A DNA stretch of 6,938 nt from Oscillospiraceae bacterium (GCA_017848155.1 JAGAKC010000176.1:1-6938), one strand, 5' to 3'. Counted from the first letter of the stretch, positions 1 to 4,502 are shown. Numbers and translations: made by a program. The notes: generated from the letters alone by a model not told the origin.

Positions 1-129
1 ATACAGAACTTTAGTGACGAAGCTTCAGCGAGGAGCGTTAAGAAGTTCTGAACGCGAAGCGTGTAATCTTGCGCGCAGCGCACTCCATCCATCAAAAAGC
101 GCGGAGCGCAAAAGAAAGTAGGTGAGATT
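1..129 (+). other. Origin-like intergenic region with mini-hairpin array upstream of rep
   Basis: No coding potential is seen here. It contains an 8-bp inverted repeat, CAGAACTT (4-11) with AAGTTCTG (43-50), enclosing a palindrome GAAGCTTC (19-26). Three short hairpins follow, each with a GNA triloop: ACGC-GAA-GCGT (52-62), TGCGC-GCA-GCGCA (70-82) and GCGC-GGA-GCGC (99-109). A weak promoter candidate is TTAAGA (38-43), 18 bp, TGTAAT (62-67), which could drive rep but is unconvincing. The sequence AGGTGAG (120-126) is the rep ribosome binding site. The structure and position suggest a replication origin (double- or single-strand) or packaging signal, as in the intergenic region of Ff phages; which one is inference. 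If the genome is circular, 6910-6938 belongs to the same region. Confidence 0.5.
52..109 (+). repeat. Three GCGNAGCG mini-hairpins
   Basis: The octamer GCGNAGCG occurs at 54-61 (N=A), 73-80 (N=C) and 101-108 (N=G). In each case flanking bases extend the stem to 4-5 bp around a GNA triloop. DNA of the type d(GCGNAGC) is known to form exceptionally stable mini-hairpins, and GCGAAGC occurs in the phiX174 origin region. The complementary strand would carry TNC loops, which lack this special stability, so the structure is strand-specific to the + (coding) strand. Related imperfect units GCGAGGAGCG (28-37) and GCGAGCG (6931-6937) lie nearby. Confidence 0.7.
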
Positions 130-1404
130 GTGAAGATCGACTACCTGACGATAACCTTAAAGCCCGGCTCCTCCGGCTGGGACAGAGATACAGCTGTCGA
201 GCGTATGCTTGACGCTCTTATGATAGACGAATGGCTGCCATTCTTCCAATCTCTCCGTTCTGATCGTTTCTACGAGGATATCAGATGCTATTCAAACTGT
301 CTGCTTAAGATCCCAAGCGAAGAACGTTTCAGGAAACAGGGAATTTGTATCGAGATGACAGGTCAGGGAGTTGACTATTATCAGACCTATCTGCAGCTTA
401 TGCGACATACTGATCTGCGTACTGCTCTGCATCGTTTCCGTGGAGCCTGCCGCAAGGGCGCAGTAACCAAATGCAGCCGTATAGATATTGCGATCGATGA
501 CAAATGTGTCGGGGACGATCTTCCGAAGCTCGACATTGATGTGATCGAAGCCACATTGAAATCACGTGCTTTCGTGTCTAAGTTCCGCAGATCTGAGCCT
601 GTTCAGGAATCTTGTGAGCTTCAGTCTGCTTTCCTGGTCGAGCCTGAGAAGATAGATGAGAAGCTGCCCTATCGCTGCATAGACAGTATGAACATGAGCA
701 GCGGACGTATCGGCAAAACGATCTATCTCGGAAAACGCACATCTTCTACTTACATAAGAATATACGACAAGCTCGCAGAGCAGGAGATCAAAGGCGAGGA
801 GCTACCCAAGGATGTTACTTCCTGGACACGTTTTGAAGTCGAGTTCAAAAAGAAAAATGCCGGAGCTGTTTTCTCTGCTTTCCTTGACAGTGAAACTGAC
901 GAGCAATTCGGAGCATGGTTTTCACGTGTTGTCTATGATCTTATCCGTTTTGTTGATATGGACAGAAGCCGCAGATATAATGCAACTGTATGCGAATGGT
1001 GGCTTGATTTTCTCGGTGTGATCTCCGATCAGAAGCTGGAGATACATAATCGAGGTCAGAACAGATACGTTAGAACCAGAAAATACTTCAATAAATCAAT
1101 GGCAGCTGCTCTATATGCACTGATTCAGTGTGAGCCTGAAAACCTGTACACTATCCTTTCCGAGGGTGCAAAAAGCTCCAGCCGCAGCAAGATACAGATA
1201 CTGAATGATTACAGATCTCTTAAGAATCTGCCCCCCGGTGAAGCCTGGGTCGAGGTGGAAGAATCAAGCCGTGAGGACACAGGGCTTGAATATTGGCGTT
1301 CTTTCTCTGTAGACCCTGATTTTGATAAGAAGCTTCAGGATATCTATTACCGAGTTTTCCATGTATCCGTCGGAAGAACCGACAACGAACAGACCAACAG
1401 CTGA
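130..1404 (+). CDS. rep: Rolling-circle replication initiator, Rep_trans family
   Basis: This 424-residue protein should nick the double-stranded phage DNA at the origin and start rolling-circle synthesis. Family features seen are an N-terminal strand IDYLTITL (3-10), the R117-I-D119-I-A-I-D123-D motif, the conserved block YLGKRTSSTYIRIYDK (199-214), and a following RFEVEF strand (234-239). These match the Rep_trans group (pT181-type plasmid Rep, MobT-like proteins), which serves Gram-positive inoviruses in place of Ff gpII. The tyrosine in IYDK (Y212) is a candidate catalytic residue, but I cannot prove it. The start is GTG with AGGTGAG just upstream; no better ATG is in frame. It stands alone in its unit: an origin-like region precedes it and a strong terminator follows. 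The C-terminal part after about residue 300 shows no recognised domain. Confidence 0.9.
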   Translation: MKIDYLTITLKPGSSGWDRDTAVERMLDALMIDEWLPFFQSLRSDRFYEDIRCYSNCLLKIPSEERFRKQGICIEMTGQGVDYYQTYLQLMRHTDLRTALHRFRGACRKGAVTKCSRIDIAIDDKCVGDDLPKLDIDVIEATLKSRAFVSKFRRSEPVQESCELQSAFLVEPEKIDEKLPYRCIDSMNMSSGRIGKTIYLGKRTSSTYIRIYDKLAEQEIKGEELPKDVTSWTRFEVEFKKKNAGAVFSAFLDSETDEQFGAWFSRVVYDLIRFVDMDRSRRYNATVCEWWLDFLGVISDQKLEIHNRGQNRYVRTRKYFNKSMAAALYALIQCEPENLYTILSEGAKSSSRSKIQILNDYRSLKNLPPGEAWVEVEESSREDTGLEYWRSFSVDPDFDKKLQDIYYRVFHVSVGRTDNEQTNS

Positions 1405-1427
1405 TCGCCATTCAGCTGCTGCATAAA

Positions 1428-1454
1428 AAAAGCCCGATCTAAGACCGGGCTTTT
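1428..1454. terminator. Bidirectional intrinsic terminator after rep
   Basis: The stem AAAAGCCCG (1428-1436) pairs perfectly with CGGGCTTTT (1446-1454). A further TC/GA pairing lies inside the loop. The A run on one side and T run on the other make it usable from both strands. It lies 24 nt after the rep stop and sits between rep and the convergent minus-strand operon, so it would end both transcripts. Confidence 0.9.
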
Positions 1455-1523
1455 CGTGCTGTCTGAAAAAACTGCTCCCCAAAGCTGTTCAAATCAAAAG
1501 GCAGGGTATTTCCGCAGCAGCTC

Positions 1524-1549
1524 AAACGCCGTCGGGTAACACGGCGTTT
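1524..1549. repeat. Perfect 9-bp inverted repeat between convergent units
   Basis: AAACGCCGT (1524-1532) and ACGGCGTTT (1541-1549) form a perfect stem with an 8-nt loop, CGGGTAAC. There is no long T run beyond the TTT of the stem, and a good terminator already lies 70 bp away. It could be a second, weak terminator for the minus-strand operon. Alternatively it may be a structural element of the single-stranded genome, such as a packaging signal, complementary-strand start or nick-site cruciform. The sequence alone does not decide between these. Confidence 0.6.
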
Positions 1550-1581
1550 CCATTACAAGGTCACACGAAAAAAGTAGGCGC

Positions 1582-1779
1582 TTATTTGTTTTTTTCACTT
1601 CTATCGATCAACACCACAAAGAATACTAACAATGCGATGACTATCAAACTTATCCCGGTACCGTATATTATTGTACCCGAATCTACACCTTTTTGCATCA
1701 TGTTCATTACTGATACAATTGCAAATAAAAAAATGAAAGCTGCGATCAGCAAGAGAAATATATTAATTATCTTCTTCAT
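1582..1779 (-). CDS. Small membrane protein with two predicted membrane helices
   Basis: I do not recognise this 65-residue protein. It has a short basic start (MKK), a hydrophobic helix at about residues 4-25, a short polar loop containing QKGVDSG (about 29-35), a second helix at about 38-58, and a charged tail DRSEKNK. This predicts a membrane hairpin with both ends in the cytoplasm. It has AGGTGG (1786-1791) at good spacing, and its ATG overlaps the stop of the preceding 48-residue gene as ATGA, so translation is probably coupled. It is the last gene of a minus-strand unit headed by the repressor, so it may be expressed in the repressed (carrier) state. Roles such as superinfection exclusion are possible but inferred only from position. 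The DNA is far more AT-rich than the virion genes. Confidence 0.7.
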   Translation of the reverse strand: MKKIINIFLLLIAAFIFLFAIVSVMNMMQKGVDSGTIIYGTGISLIVIALLVFFVVLIDRSEKNK

Positions 1780-1922
1780 GCTATGCCACCTAAGAAATCT
1801 TTAAAAAAGTCTATTACAAATTCAGATACCGTGAATCTATTGCATGTTAAAAAAACACCGAATATGATCATAAGGAATGAAATTAATATTTTTGTTGCAT
1901 CATTTGTAGTCACTTTGTTCAT
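1776..1922 (-). CDS. 48-residue single-pass membrane protein
   Basis: This short gene reads MNKVTTNDATK at the start, then a hydrophobic helix at about residues 11-27 (ILISFLMIIFGVFL), then CNRF and an amphipathic tail ending DFFKDFLGGIA. Its ATG (1920-1922) is preceded by AGGAGAT (1927-1933), a strong ribosome binding site. Its TGA overlaps the ATG of the next gene, which strongly supports real translation. It starts 43 nt after the repressor stop, with no clear promoter between, so it probably shares the repressor transcript. No family is recognised. The stretch 1741-1920, covering most of it, is 71% A+T by count, against 47% for 4201-4260 in the coat gene, hinting at a separate origin as a cargo gene. 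Confidence 0.72.
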   Translation of the reverse strand: MNKVTTNDATKILISFLMIIFGVFLTCNRFTVSEFVIDFFKDFLGGIA

Positions 1923-1965
1923 ATTTATCTCCTAATCATTGAAATATAACAGCCTGAGCTGCGCT

Positions 1966-2196
1966 TTAACCTATCTGTTTGCCTGCGCTGGGTTCTTCAT
2001 CGGAACGCCCAGCGATATAATCTAAGCTCACATTATAGAAATCTGCGAGCGTGATCAACAGGTGCAACGGGATCTCTCGTTGTCCGTATTCATAGCGTTG
2101 ATACTGTTGCGCTTTTATCTCCAGTATCTCTGCTACTGCTGCTTGACTTAGGTTGTTTCGGATTCGTAATTCTTTGATGTTTTTGTACAAATGCAT
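1966..2196 (-). CDS. XRE/Cro-CI family helix-turn-helix repressor
   Basis: This 76-residue protein is almost entirely a single HTH_3 domain. The sequence LSQAAVAEILEIKAQQYQRY (16-35) followed by E36-YGQREIP gives the two helices and turn, and LADFYNVSLDYIAGR is the typical end of the fold. It has no peptidase or other sensor domain, so it cannot be a LexA/CI-type self-cleaving repressor. The ATG at 2196 is chosen over the upstream TTG at 2214. AAAGGAG (2205-2211) lies 8 nt before the ATG, whereas the TTG would overlap that site. It is divergent from the early operon, and the intergenic region carries two matching operators over both promoters. It is therefore the likely lysogeny/copy switch repressor with autoregulation. 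Confidence 0.88.
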   Translation of the reverse strand: MHLYKNIKELRIRNNLSQAAVAEILEIKAQQYQRYEYGQREIPLHLLITLADFYNVSLDYIAGRSDEEPSAGKQIG

Positions 2197-2240
2197 TAAA
2201 AACACTCCTTTCAAATTGTTTGATTGATAGAAATTAATTT

Positions 2241-2269
2241 ATTACAAAGTCATTTTATTGACATTGCAA
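2241..2269 (-). promoter_or_regulatory. Promoter of the repressor operon
   Basis: On the minus strand, TTGCAA (2264-2269) lies 17 bp from TGTAAT (2241-2246), each close to sigma-A consensus. Transcription would begin near 2234, giving a leader of about 38 nt that includes the AAAGGAG site. The -35 box overlaps operator O1 and the -35 box/spacer of the forward promoter, so the two promoters are probably mutually exclusive. Confidence 0.65.
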
Positions 2270-2286
2270 CCGTTTGGTTGTATAAT
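2258..2286 (+). promoter_or_regulatory. Consensus promoter of the early operon
   Basis: TTGACA (2258-2263) and TATAAT (2281-2286) are separated by exactly 17 bp, a perfect sigma-A/sigma-70 promoter. Transcription should start near 2293, giving a leader of about 55 nt before the first gene. The spacer is nearly filled by operator O1, and O2 covers the start point, so it should be strong when free and tightly shut when repressed. Confidence 0.92.
2267..2280. promoter_or_regulatory. Operator O1 for the XRE repressor
   Basis: The inverted repeat CAACC-GTTT-GGTTG fills the spacer between the -35 and -10 boxes of the forward promoter and overlaps the -35 box of the minus-strand promoter. It has the same 14-bp format as O2. 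Assignment to the adjacent XRE protein is inferred from position and symmetry. Confidence 0.75.
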
Positions 2287-2293
2287 GATAATG

Positions 2294-2307
2294 CAACTAT
2301 ATGGTTG
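2294..2307. promoter_or_regulatory. Operator O2 for the XRE repressor
   Basis: CAACT-ATAT-GGTTG matches O1 in nine of ten arm positions and begins 27 bp after it, between two and three helical turns. It lies just after the expected transcription start of the forward promoter and outside the minus-strand promoter. Binding here would block only the early operon. Confidence 0.72.
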
Positions 2308-2347
2308 TAGCACACCCAGAACAGGGTAATTAAGAGGAGAAAATGAA

Positions 2348-2716
2348 ATGAAGAAATACTATGTATTGAAGAAACTCAACAAGACGCAGCTGCTGCGCAT
2401 CGTCTTTGATCACTGCCCAGAACTGAACAAGAAGCTGATGACCGAATTTCATTTCAATGATGGCAGCGTAGAAAAATCGTCAATTGAATTCAGCAGACGC
2501 TGCGACCGACACGTCAAGCCTTGTTCATATTCATATGAACTGGCATTCTTCGGCGACCTGTCAGGCACTATCAAGCTTTTTCCGTGTGCCGGTATAGTTT
2601 TTCTGGATTTTCAATATTACGATTACCGTGACGAAACTACACTGCATGAGTTTAGTATACAATTGTCGTATGAATATCTCCATGTCAACGGTCTGACCAT
2701 GGAGGTGGTGTTATGA
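2348..2716 (+). CDS. Hypothetical protein, first gene of the early operon
   Basis: I do not recognise this 122-residue soluble protein. It has a basic N-terminus (MKKYYVLKKLNKTQLLR), then alternating hydrophobic and charged segments that suggest a mostly beta fold (TIKLFPCAGIVFLDFQYYDY at about 74-93). It has three cysteines before the last 45 residues and no signal peptide or membrane helix. AGGAG (2335-2339) lies 8 nt before the ATG. An ATG five bases upstream (2343) is followed at once by AAA TGA and is not the start. It is the first gene after the regulated promoter, a position often held by regulators, anti-repressors or host-takeover proteins, but the sequence gives no function. Its TGA overlaps the next ATG. 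Confidence 0.75.
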   Translation: MKKYYVLKKLNKTQLLRIVFDHCPELNKKLMTEFHFNDGSVEKSSIEFSRRCDRHVKPCSYSYELAFFGDLSGTIKLFPCAGIVFLDFQYYDYRDETTLHEFSIQLSYEYLHVNGLTMEVVL

Positions 2717-2961
2717 AAGAAACAGTAAATACATATGATTGCAGAAATGAATATTGTCCGGGCGACCGTGTAGAACTATGTCCATCGTGTGCTGGAGATG
2801 ATGACATCAATGATGGTTTCGAGGGAACAGTTGTTTGCGTTGATAAAGATTTTGTTGTCGTACTCTTTGACAGACCTCTCAACGAACATGAAGAATCTAC
2901 CATATATGATTGTTATGAACTATATACTGTCCGAGAAATACATGTTATTGTGAAGATCTGA
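2713..2961 (+). CDS. DUF4314-like small beta-barrel protein
   Basis: This 82-residue acidic protein carries PGDRVELCPSCAGD (16-29), then FEGTVVCVDKDFVVVLFDRP (about 36-55). This is the pattern GDRVEL ... GT.G.V......V.WD seen in DUF4314 and other SH3-like barrels. The match is partial. A cysteine cluster (C10, C15, C23, C26) could bind metal, but the spacing is not a standard zinc ribbon. The start overlaps the previous stop (ATGA), with GGAGG (2701-2705) upstream inside that gene, so translation is coupled. It belongs to the early operon; its function is unknown. Confidence 0.7.
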   Translation: MKETVNTYDCRNEYCPGDRVELCPSCAGDDDINDGFEGTVVCVDKDFVVVLFDRPLNEHEESTIYDCYELYTVREIHVIVKI

Positions 2962-2970
2962 GGTATCATT

Positions 2971-3297
2971 ATGCAAGTAGTAACCAAAGAACCTGGGAAG
3001 CTGCCTGAGATCCGTGAGCTGCATAATGATCAGTTCAGGGAATTCCTCGGCGGCTGCATGGAAACAGTTCCGTATGGCGACGGATATATAATTGTCTGCA
3101 ATGATGCTTTCCTGGTAGATGATTCTCCGTTTAACTGCTGCATCGGTAACACTATGTTTTTCGGCAACATCTTCATCTGCGGTGAATCTGTTGTCAACGA
3201 TCTGGGCGAGCATGATCTCGTCGGACTTACCGATGATCAGATCGAATCTGAGTTCTTTCAGTTCCTCATAGGAAATCTCATAGACTCCGTTCATTAA
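2971..3297 (+). CDS. DUF3846 family protein
   Basis: This 108-residue protein matches the DUF3846 pattern well. It has VVTKEPGKLPEIREL at the start (about 3-17), then LGGCMETVP (26-34), YIIVCND (39-45) and SPFN (52-55), then a GN.MF.GN.FI.G strand pair, and a final LTDDQIE helix. The family is common in phages, plasmids and conjugative elements of Firmicutes and has no settled function. AGGT directly overlaps the previous stop codon, and the ATG follows 9 nt after that stop, so it continues the early operon. A 162-codon open frame on the opposite strand is its shadow. Confidence 0.82.
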   Translation: MQVVTKEPGKLPEIRELHNDQFREFLGGCMETVPYGDGYIIVCNDAFLVDDSPFNCCIGNTMFFGNIFICGESVVNDLGEHDLVGLTDDQIESEFFQFLIGNLIDSVH

Positions 3298-3319
3298 GAA
3301 CTCCTGCATAGACCCTCTG

Positions 3320-3384
3320 GCGGTTGGGGTAAAACCGCTACCAACGGCAATAACGCCGTATAATAATGCGCCCAGAATGAGGGC
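3320..3384 (+). promoter_or_regulatory. Three tandem hairpins and a -10-like box upstream of the ssDNA-binding gene
   Basis: The 104-bp gap 3298-3401 is the longest non-coding stretch of the right half after the coat-gene gap. It holds GCGGTT/AACCGC (3320-3325/3333-3338), ACGGC/GCCGT (3344-3348/3355-3359) and GCCC/GGGC (3370-3373/3381-3384). A perfect TATAAT (3359-3364) lies between the second and third, but no acceptable -35 box lies 16-18 bp upstream. A regulatory role (weak internal promoter, attenuator or translational operator) or a structural role in the packaged strand are all possible. Confidence 0.45.
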
Positions 3385-3401
3385 AGAAAGAAGGTAAAAA
3401 T

Positions 3402-3662
3402 ATGGCAAAAGTAAATCTTGTGGGTATCCATGACATGGATTTTCCGACCAGGGACGGCAAAGGCAGAATTGACGGAATAGGTTTGCAGATCACCTATAAG
3501 GATGCTAATGTATACGGTTTAAAGGCTGAATCCAAGTTTATCAGCCGTGACCTCTGCAATAACATCGGCTTTACCGTTGACTATCTTACTCCGTTTATCG
3601 GAAAGAACGTTGAGCTTGAAACCAATATCAAGGGCAAGGTCATCGGCATATCGGAAGTATGA
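3402..3662 (+). CDS. Probable ssDNA-binding protein (gpV-like)
   Basis: At 86 residues this is almost the length of Ff gpV (87), and it sits just ahead of the small capsid genes, exactly where gpV lies in Ff phages. Visible features are beta-rich segments: MAKVNLVGIHDMDF, GIGLQITYKDANVYGL, then FTVDYLTPFIGKNVELETNI and KGKVIGISEV, compatible with a small OB-fold. There is no signal peptide or membrane helix. Such a protein coats the newly made single strand, blocks its conversion to duplex, and is exchanged for coat protein at the membrane. Direct sequence similarity to gpV is weak, so the call rests on size, composition and gene order. AAGAAGG provides the ribosome binding site, and the stop overlaps the next gene's ATG. 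Confidence 0.65.
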   Translation: MAKVNLVGIHDMDFPTRDGKGRIDGIGLQITYKDANVYGLKAESKFISRDLCNNIGFTVDYLTPFIGKNVELETNIKGKVIGISEV

Positions 3663-3802
3663 CAAACTACATCGACTTTATCGATGGTGACTTCATCATC
3701 ACCGGTACGACCCTTGACGATATCCAGATCAGCCTGATCATCATTATCATTCTGCTGGGAGTCATCGCAGGGTCAAGTATCTTCAGACATCTTCGGAAGT
3801 GA
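3659..3802 (+). CDS. 47-residue membrane protein, gpVII/gpIX-like minor coat
   Basis: This short gene encodes a polar, acidic N-terminus (MTNYIDFIDGDF), one strongly hydrophobic helix at about residues 24-40 (ISLIIIIILLGVIAG) and a basic tail FRHLRK. That gives the acidic-outside, basic-inside layout of filamentous phage coat subunits without a cleaved signal peptide, as in gpVII and gpIX. Its ATG overlaps the TGA of the preceding gene (ATGA), as expected for coupled translation in a virion operon. Position between the gpV-like and gpVIII-like genes matches the Ff order. Which of VII or IX it equals cannot be told. Confidence 0.72.
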   Translation: MTNYIDFIDGDFIITGTTLDDIQISLIIIIILLGVIAGSSIFRHLRK

Positions 3803-3811
3803 GGTGGCTGC

Positions 3812-3934
3812 ATGATACTTTTACAGTTTGGCTTTTATGGCATATTGATGGGTTTTCTCCTGTCCGGCGTGTGTTGGCTGCTCGGGCTGGTTTATACCGC
3901 TGTCTACAGTGCCATTGTTAAGCATAATCATTAA
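3812..3934 (+). CDS. 40-residue membrane protein, gpIX/gpVII-like minor coat
   Basis: The protein is almost wholly hydrophobic from residue 3 to 36, with aromatic residues (FGFYG, CWLLG, VYTAVY), and ends in the polar tail VKHNH. No signal cleavage site is seen. GAGGTGG (3801-3807) overlaps the stop of the preceding gene, and the ATG follows 9 nt after it. The pair of tiny membrane-protein genes directly before the major coat gene is the hallmark gpVII-gpIX arrangement, in which they cap the end that emerges first. Assignment is by context and topology rather than sequence similarity. Confidence 0.7.
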   Translation: MILLQFGFYGILMGFLLSGVCWLLGLVYTAVYSAIVKHNH

Positions 3935-3951
3935 TTAAGGAGGAAAAAGTC

Positions 3952-4251
3952 ATGAAGAACAGAATCAAGGCACTTTTCAAGCGTGGCAAGGCTGTGCTTG
4001 CGGCTGCTGTTATCGCAGTTACATCTGCAATGACCGCTGCGGTCGCTTGCGCAGAGGATGCTGTTGAGGGCGGCAGCAATATGTCCGCAATGCTGTCCGA
4101 CGCAGGCGATCAGATCACGACACAGTTCACTGATCTCGTAGGTACCATCGTCCCCGTTATTATCGGTATCATGGGTACAGGTCTTGTGATCTTCGGTATC
4201 ATCGCACTGGTCAAGCTTGCAAAGAAGATCTTCGGCAAGGTCGCAGGCTAA
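3952..4251 (+). CDS. Major coat protein precursor (gpVIII-like)
   Basis: This 99-residue precursor has a basic N-region with a long hydrophobic core (residues 13-32) and a probable signal peptidase site after A34 (ACA|ED). That leaves a mature subunit of 65 residues. The mature protein begins acidic (EDAVEGG), continues as an amphipathic segment, has a membrane helix at about 62-88 (IVPVIIGIMGTGLVIFGIIALV), and ends with a basic DNA-facing tail KLAKKIFGKVAG. This is the classical inovirus major coat layout; Ff gpVIII matures to 50 residues. AAGGAGG (3937-3943), a perfect Shine-Dalgarno at 8 nt, fits very high expression, and a terminator follows at once. Confidence 0.93.
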   Translation: MKNRIKALFKRGKAVLAAAVIAVTSAMTAAVACAEDAVEGGSNMSAMLSDAGDQITTQFTDLVGTIVPVIIGIMGTGLVIFGIIALVKLAKKIFGKVAG

Positions 4252-4280
4252 GCGCCATAGCTTCTTTATCATTATCCGTT

Positions 4281-4309
4281 AAGCGGTTCCCAGGAGCCGC
4301 TTGACTTTT
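4281..4309 (+). terminator. Intrinsic terminator or attenuator after the coat gene
   Basis: AAGCGGTTC (4281-4289) pairs with GAGCCGCTT (4294-4302), with one G-T pair and a CCAG loop. GAC and then TTTT follow. The T run is short and set back, so read-through is likely. That would give a strong short coat transcript plus a weaker transcript for the assembly genes, the same logic as the terminator after gene VIII in Ff phages. Confidence 0.7.
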
Positions 4310-4322
4310 ACATATATCCGAT

Positions 4323-4502
4323 GTGAAAAAATGTGAGGTTTCAATTAATACAGAACGAATCAATATCACGCTTCCGCCGAAGCTCCTGGAGGAGATAGAC
4401 GAGCTGTGTGACCTCAACATGATCAGCCGCAGCTCATTCGTTCGGCAAGCTATCAGATTTTATATTTCCTCACTTGATGACGAGGAGGAAGATCAATGCT
4501 GA
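4323..4502 (+). CDS. Ribbon-helix-helix (CopG/Arc-type) DNA-binding protein
   Basis: This is a 59-residue protein. ERINITLPPKLLEEIDEL (11-28) is the ribbon strand and first helix, and ISRSSFVRQAIRFYISSL (34-51) is the turn and second helix, a clear ribbon-helix-helix fold. A very acidic tail DDEEEDQC follows. Proteins of this type bind DNA as dimers and usually repress their own or nearby genes. The start is uncertain. GTG at 4323 has no Shine-Dalgarno site. Both nearby ATGs (4321, 4331) are out of frame and stop at once. An ATT at 4344 would have GAGG (4335-4338) at fitting distance but is a rare start. The end overlaps the assembly ATPase gene by 7 nt. Confidence 0.78.
   Translation: MKKCEVSINTERINITLPPKLLEEIDELCDLNMISRSSFVRQAIRFYISSLDDEEEDQC

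Noticed and set aside
28..108. CRISPR array or tandem repeat
   Set aside because: The repeated units are only 8 bases, irregularly spaced, and are better explained as hairpins.
748..770. Possible dif-like Xer site (minus strand contains TTATGTAAGT)
   Set aside because: One arm resembles the Firmicutes XerD arm, but the other arm does not match, and the stretch lies inside a conserved coding motif of rep.
1586..1804. 72-codon open frame on the plus strand
   Set aside because: The opposite strand here has two genes with ribosome binding sites and an ATGA overlap; this frame has neither and faces into the repressor operon.
2197..2214. TTG at 2214 as the repressor start, adding six residues
   Set aside because: It would overlap the AAAGGAG site that is ideally spaced for the ATG at 2196, and the added residues are not part of the HTH domain.
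2343..2351. Two-codon leader frame ATG AAA TGA before the first early gene
   Set aside because: It overlaps the true ATG and probably arises by chance next to the ribosome binding site.
2920..3408. 162-codon open frame on the minus strand with a hydrophobic start
   Set aside because: It is antisense to the DUF3846 gene, which has a family match, coupled spacing and a ribosome binding site. The minus frame also covers the hairpin region and has no recognised fold.
3469..3500. TTGACG and TATAAG as an internal promoter in the gpV-like gene
   Set aside because: The spacing is 20 bp, too long for a normal sigma-A promoter.
3931..4272. 113-codon Cys/His-rich open frame on the minus strand
   Set aside because: It mirrors the major coat gene; the Cys and His codons come from reverse-complemented Ala/Gly-rich codons.
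4301..4329. TTGACT as a -35 box for a promoter before the RHH gene
   Set aside because: No acceptable -10 box lies 16-18 bp downstream, and the hexamer is part of the terminator arm.
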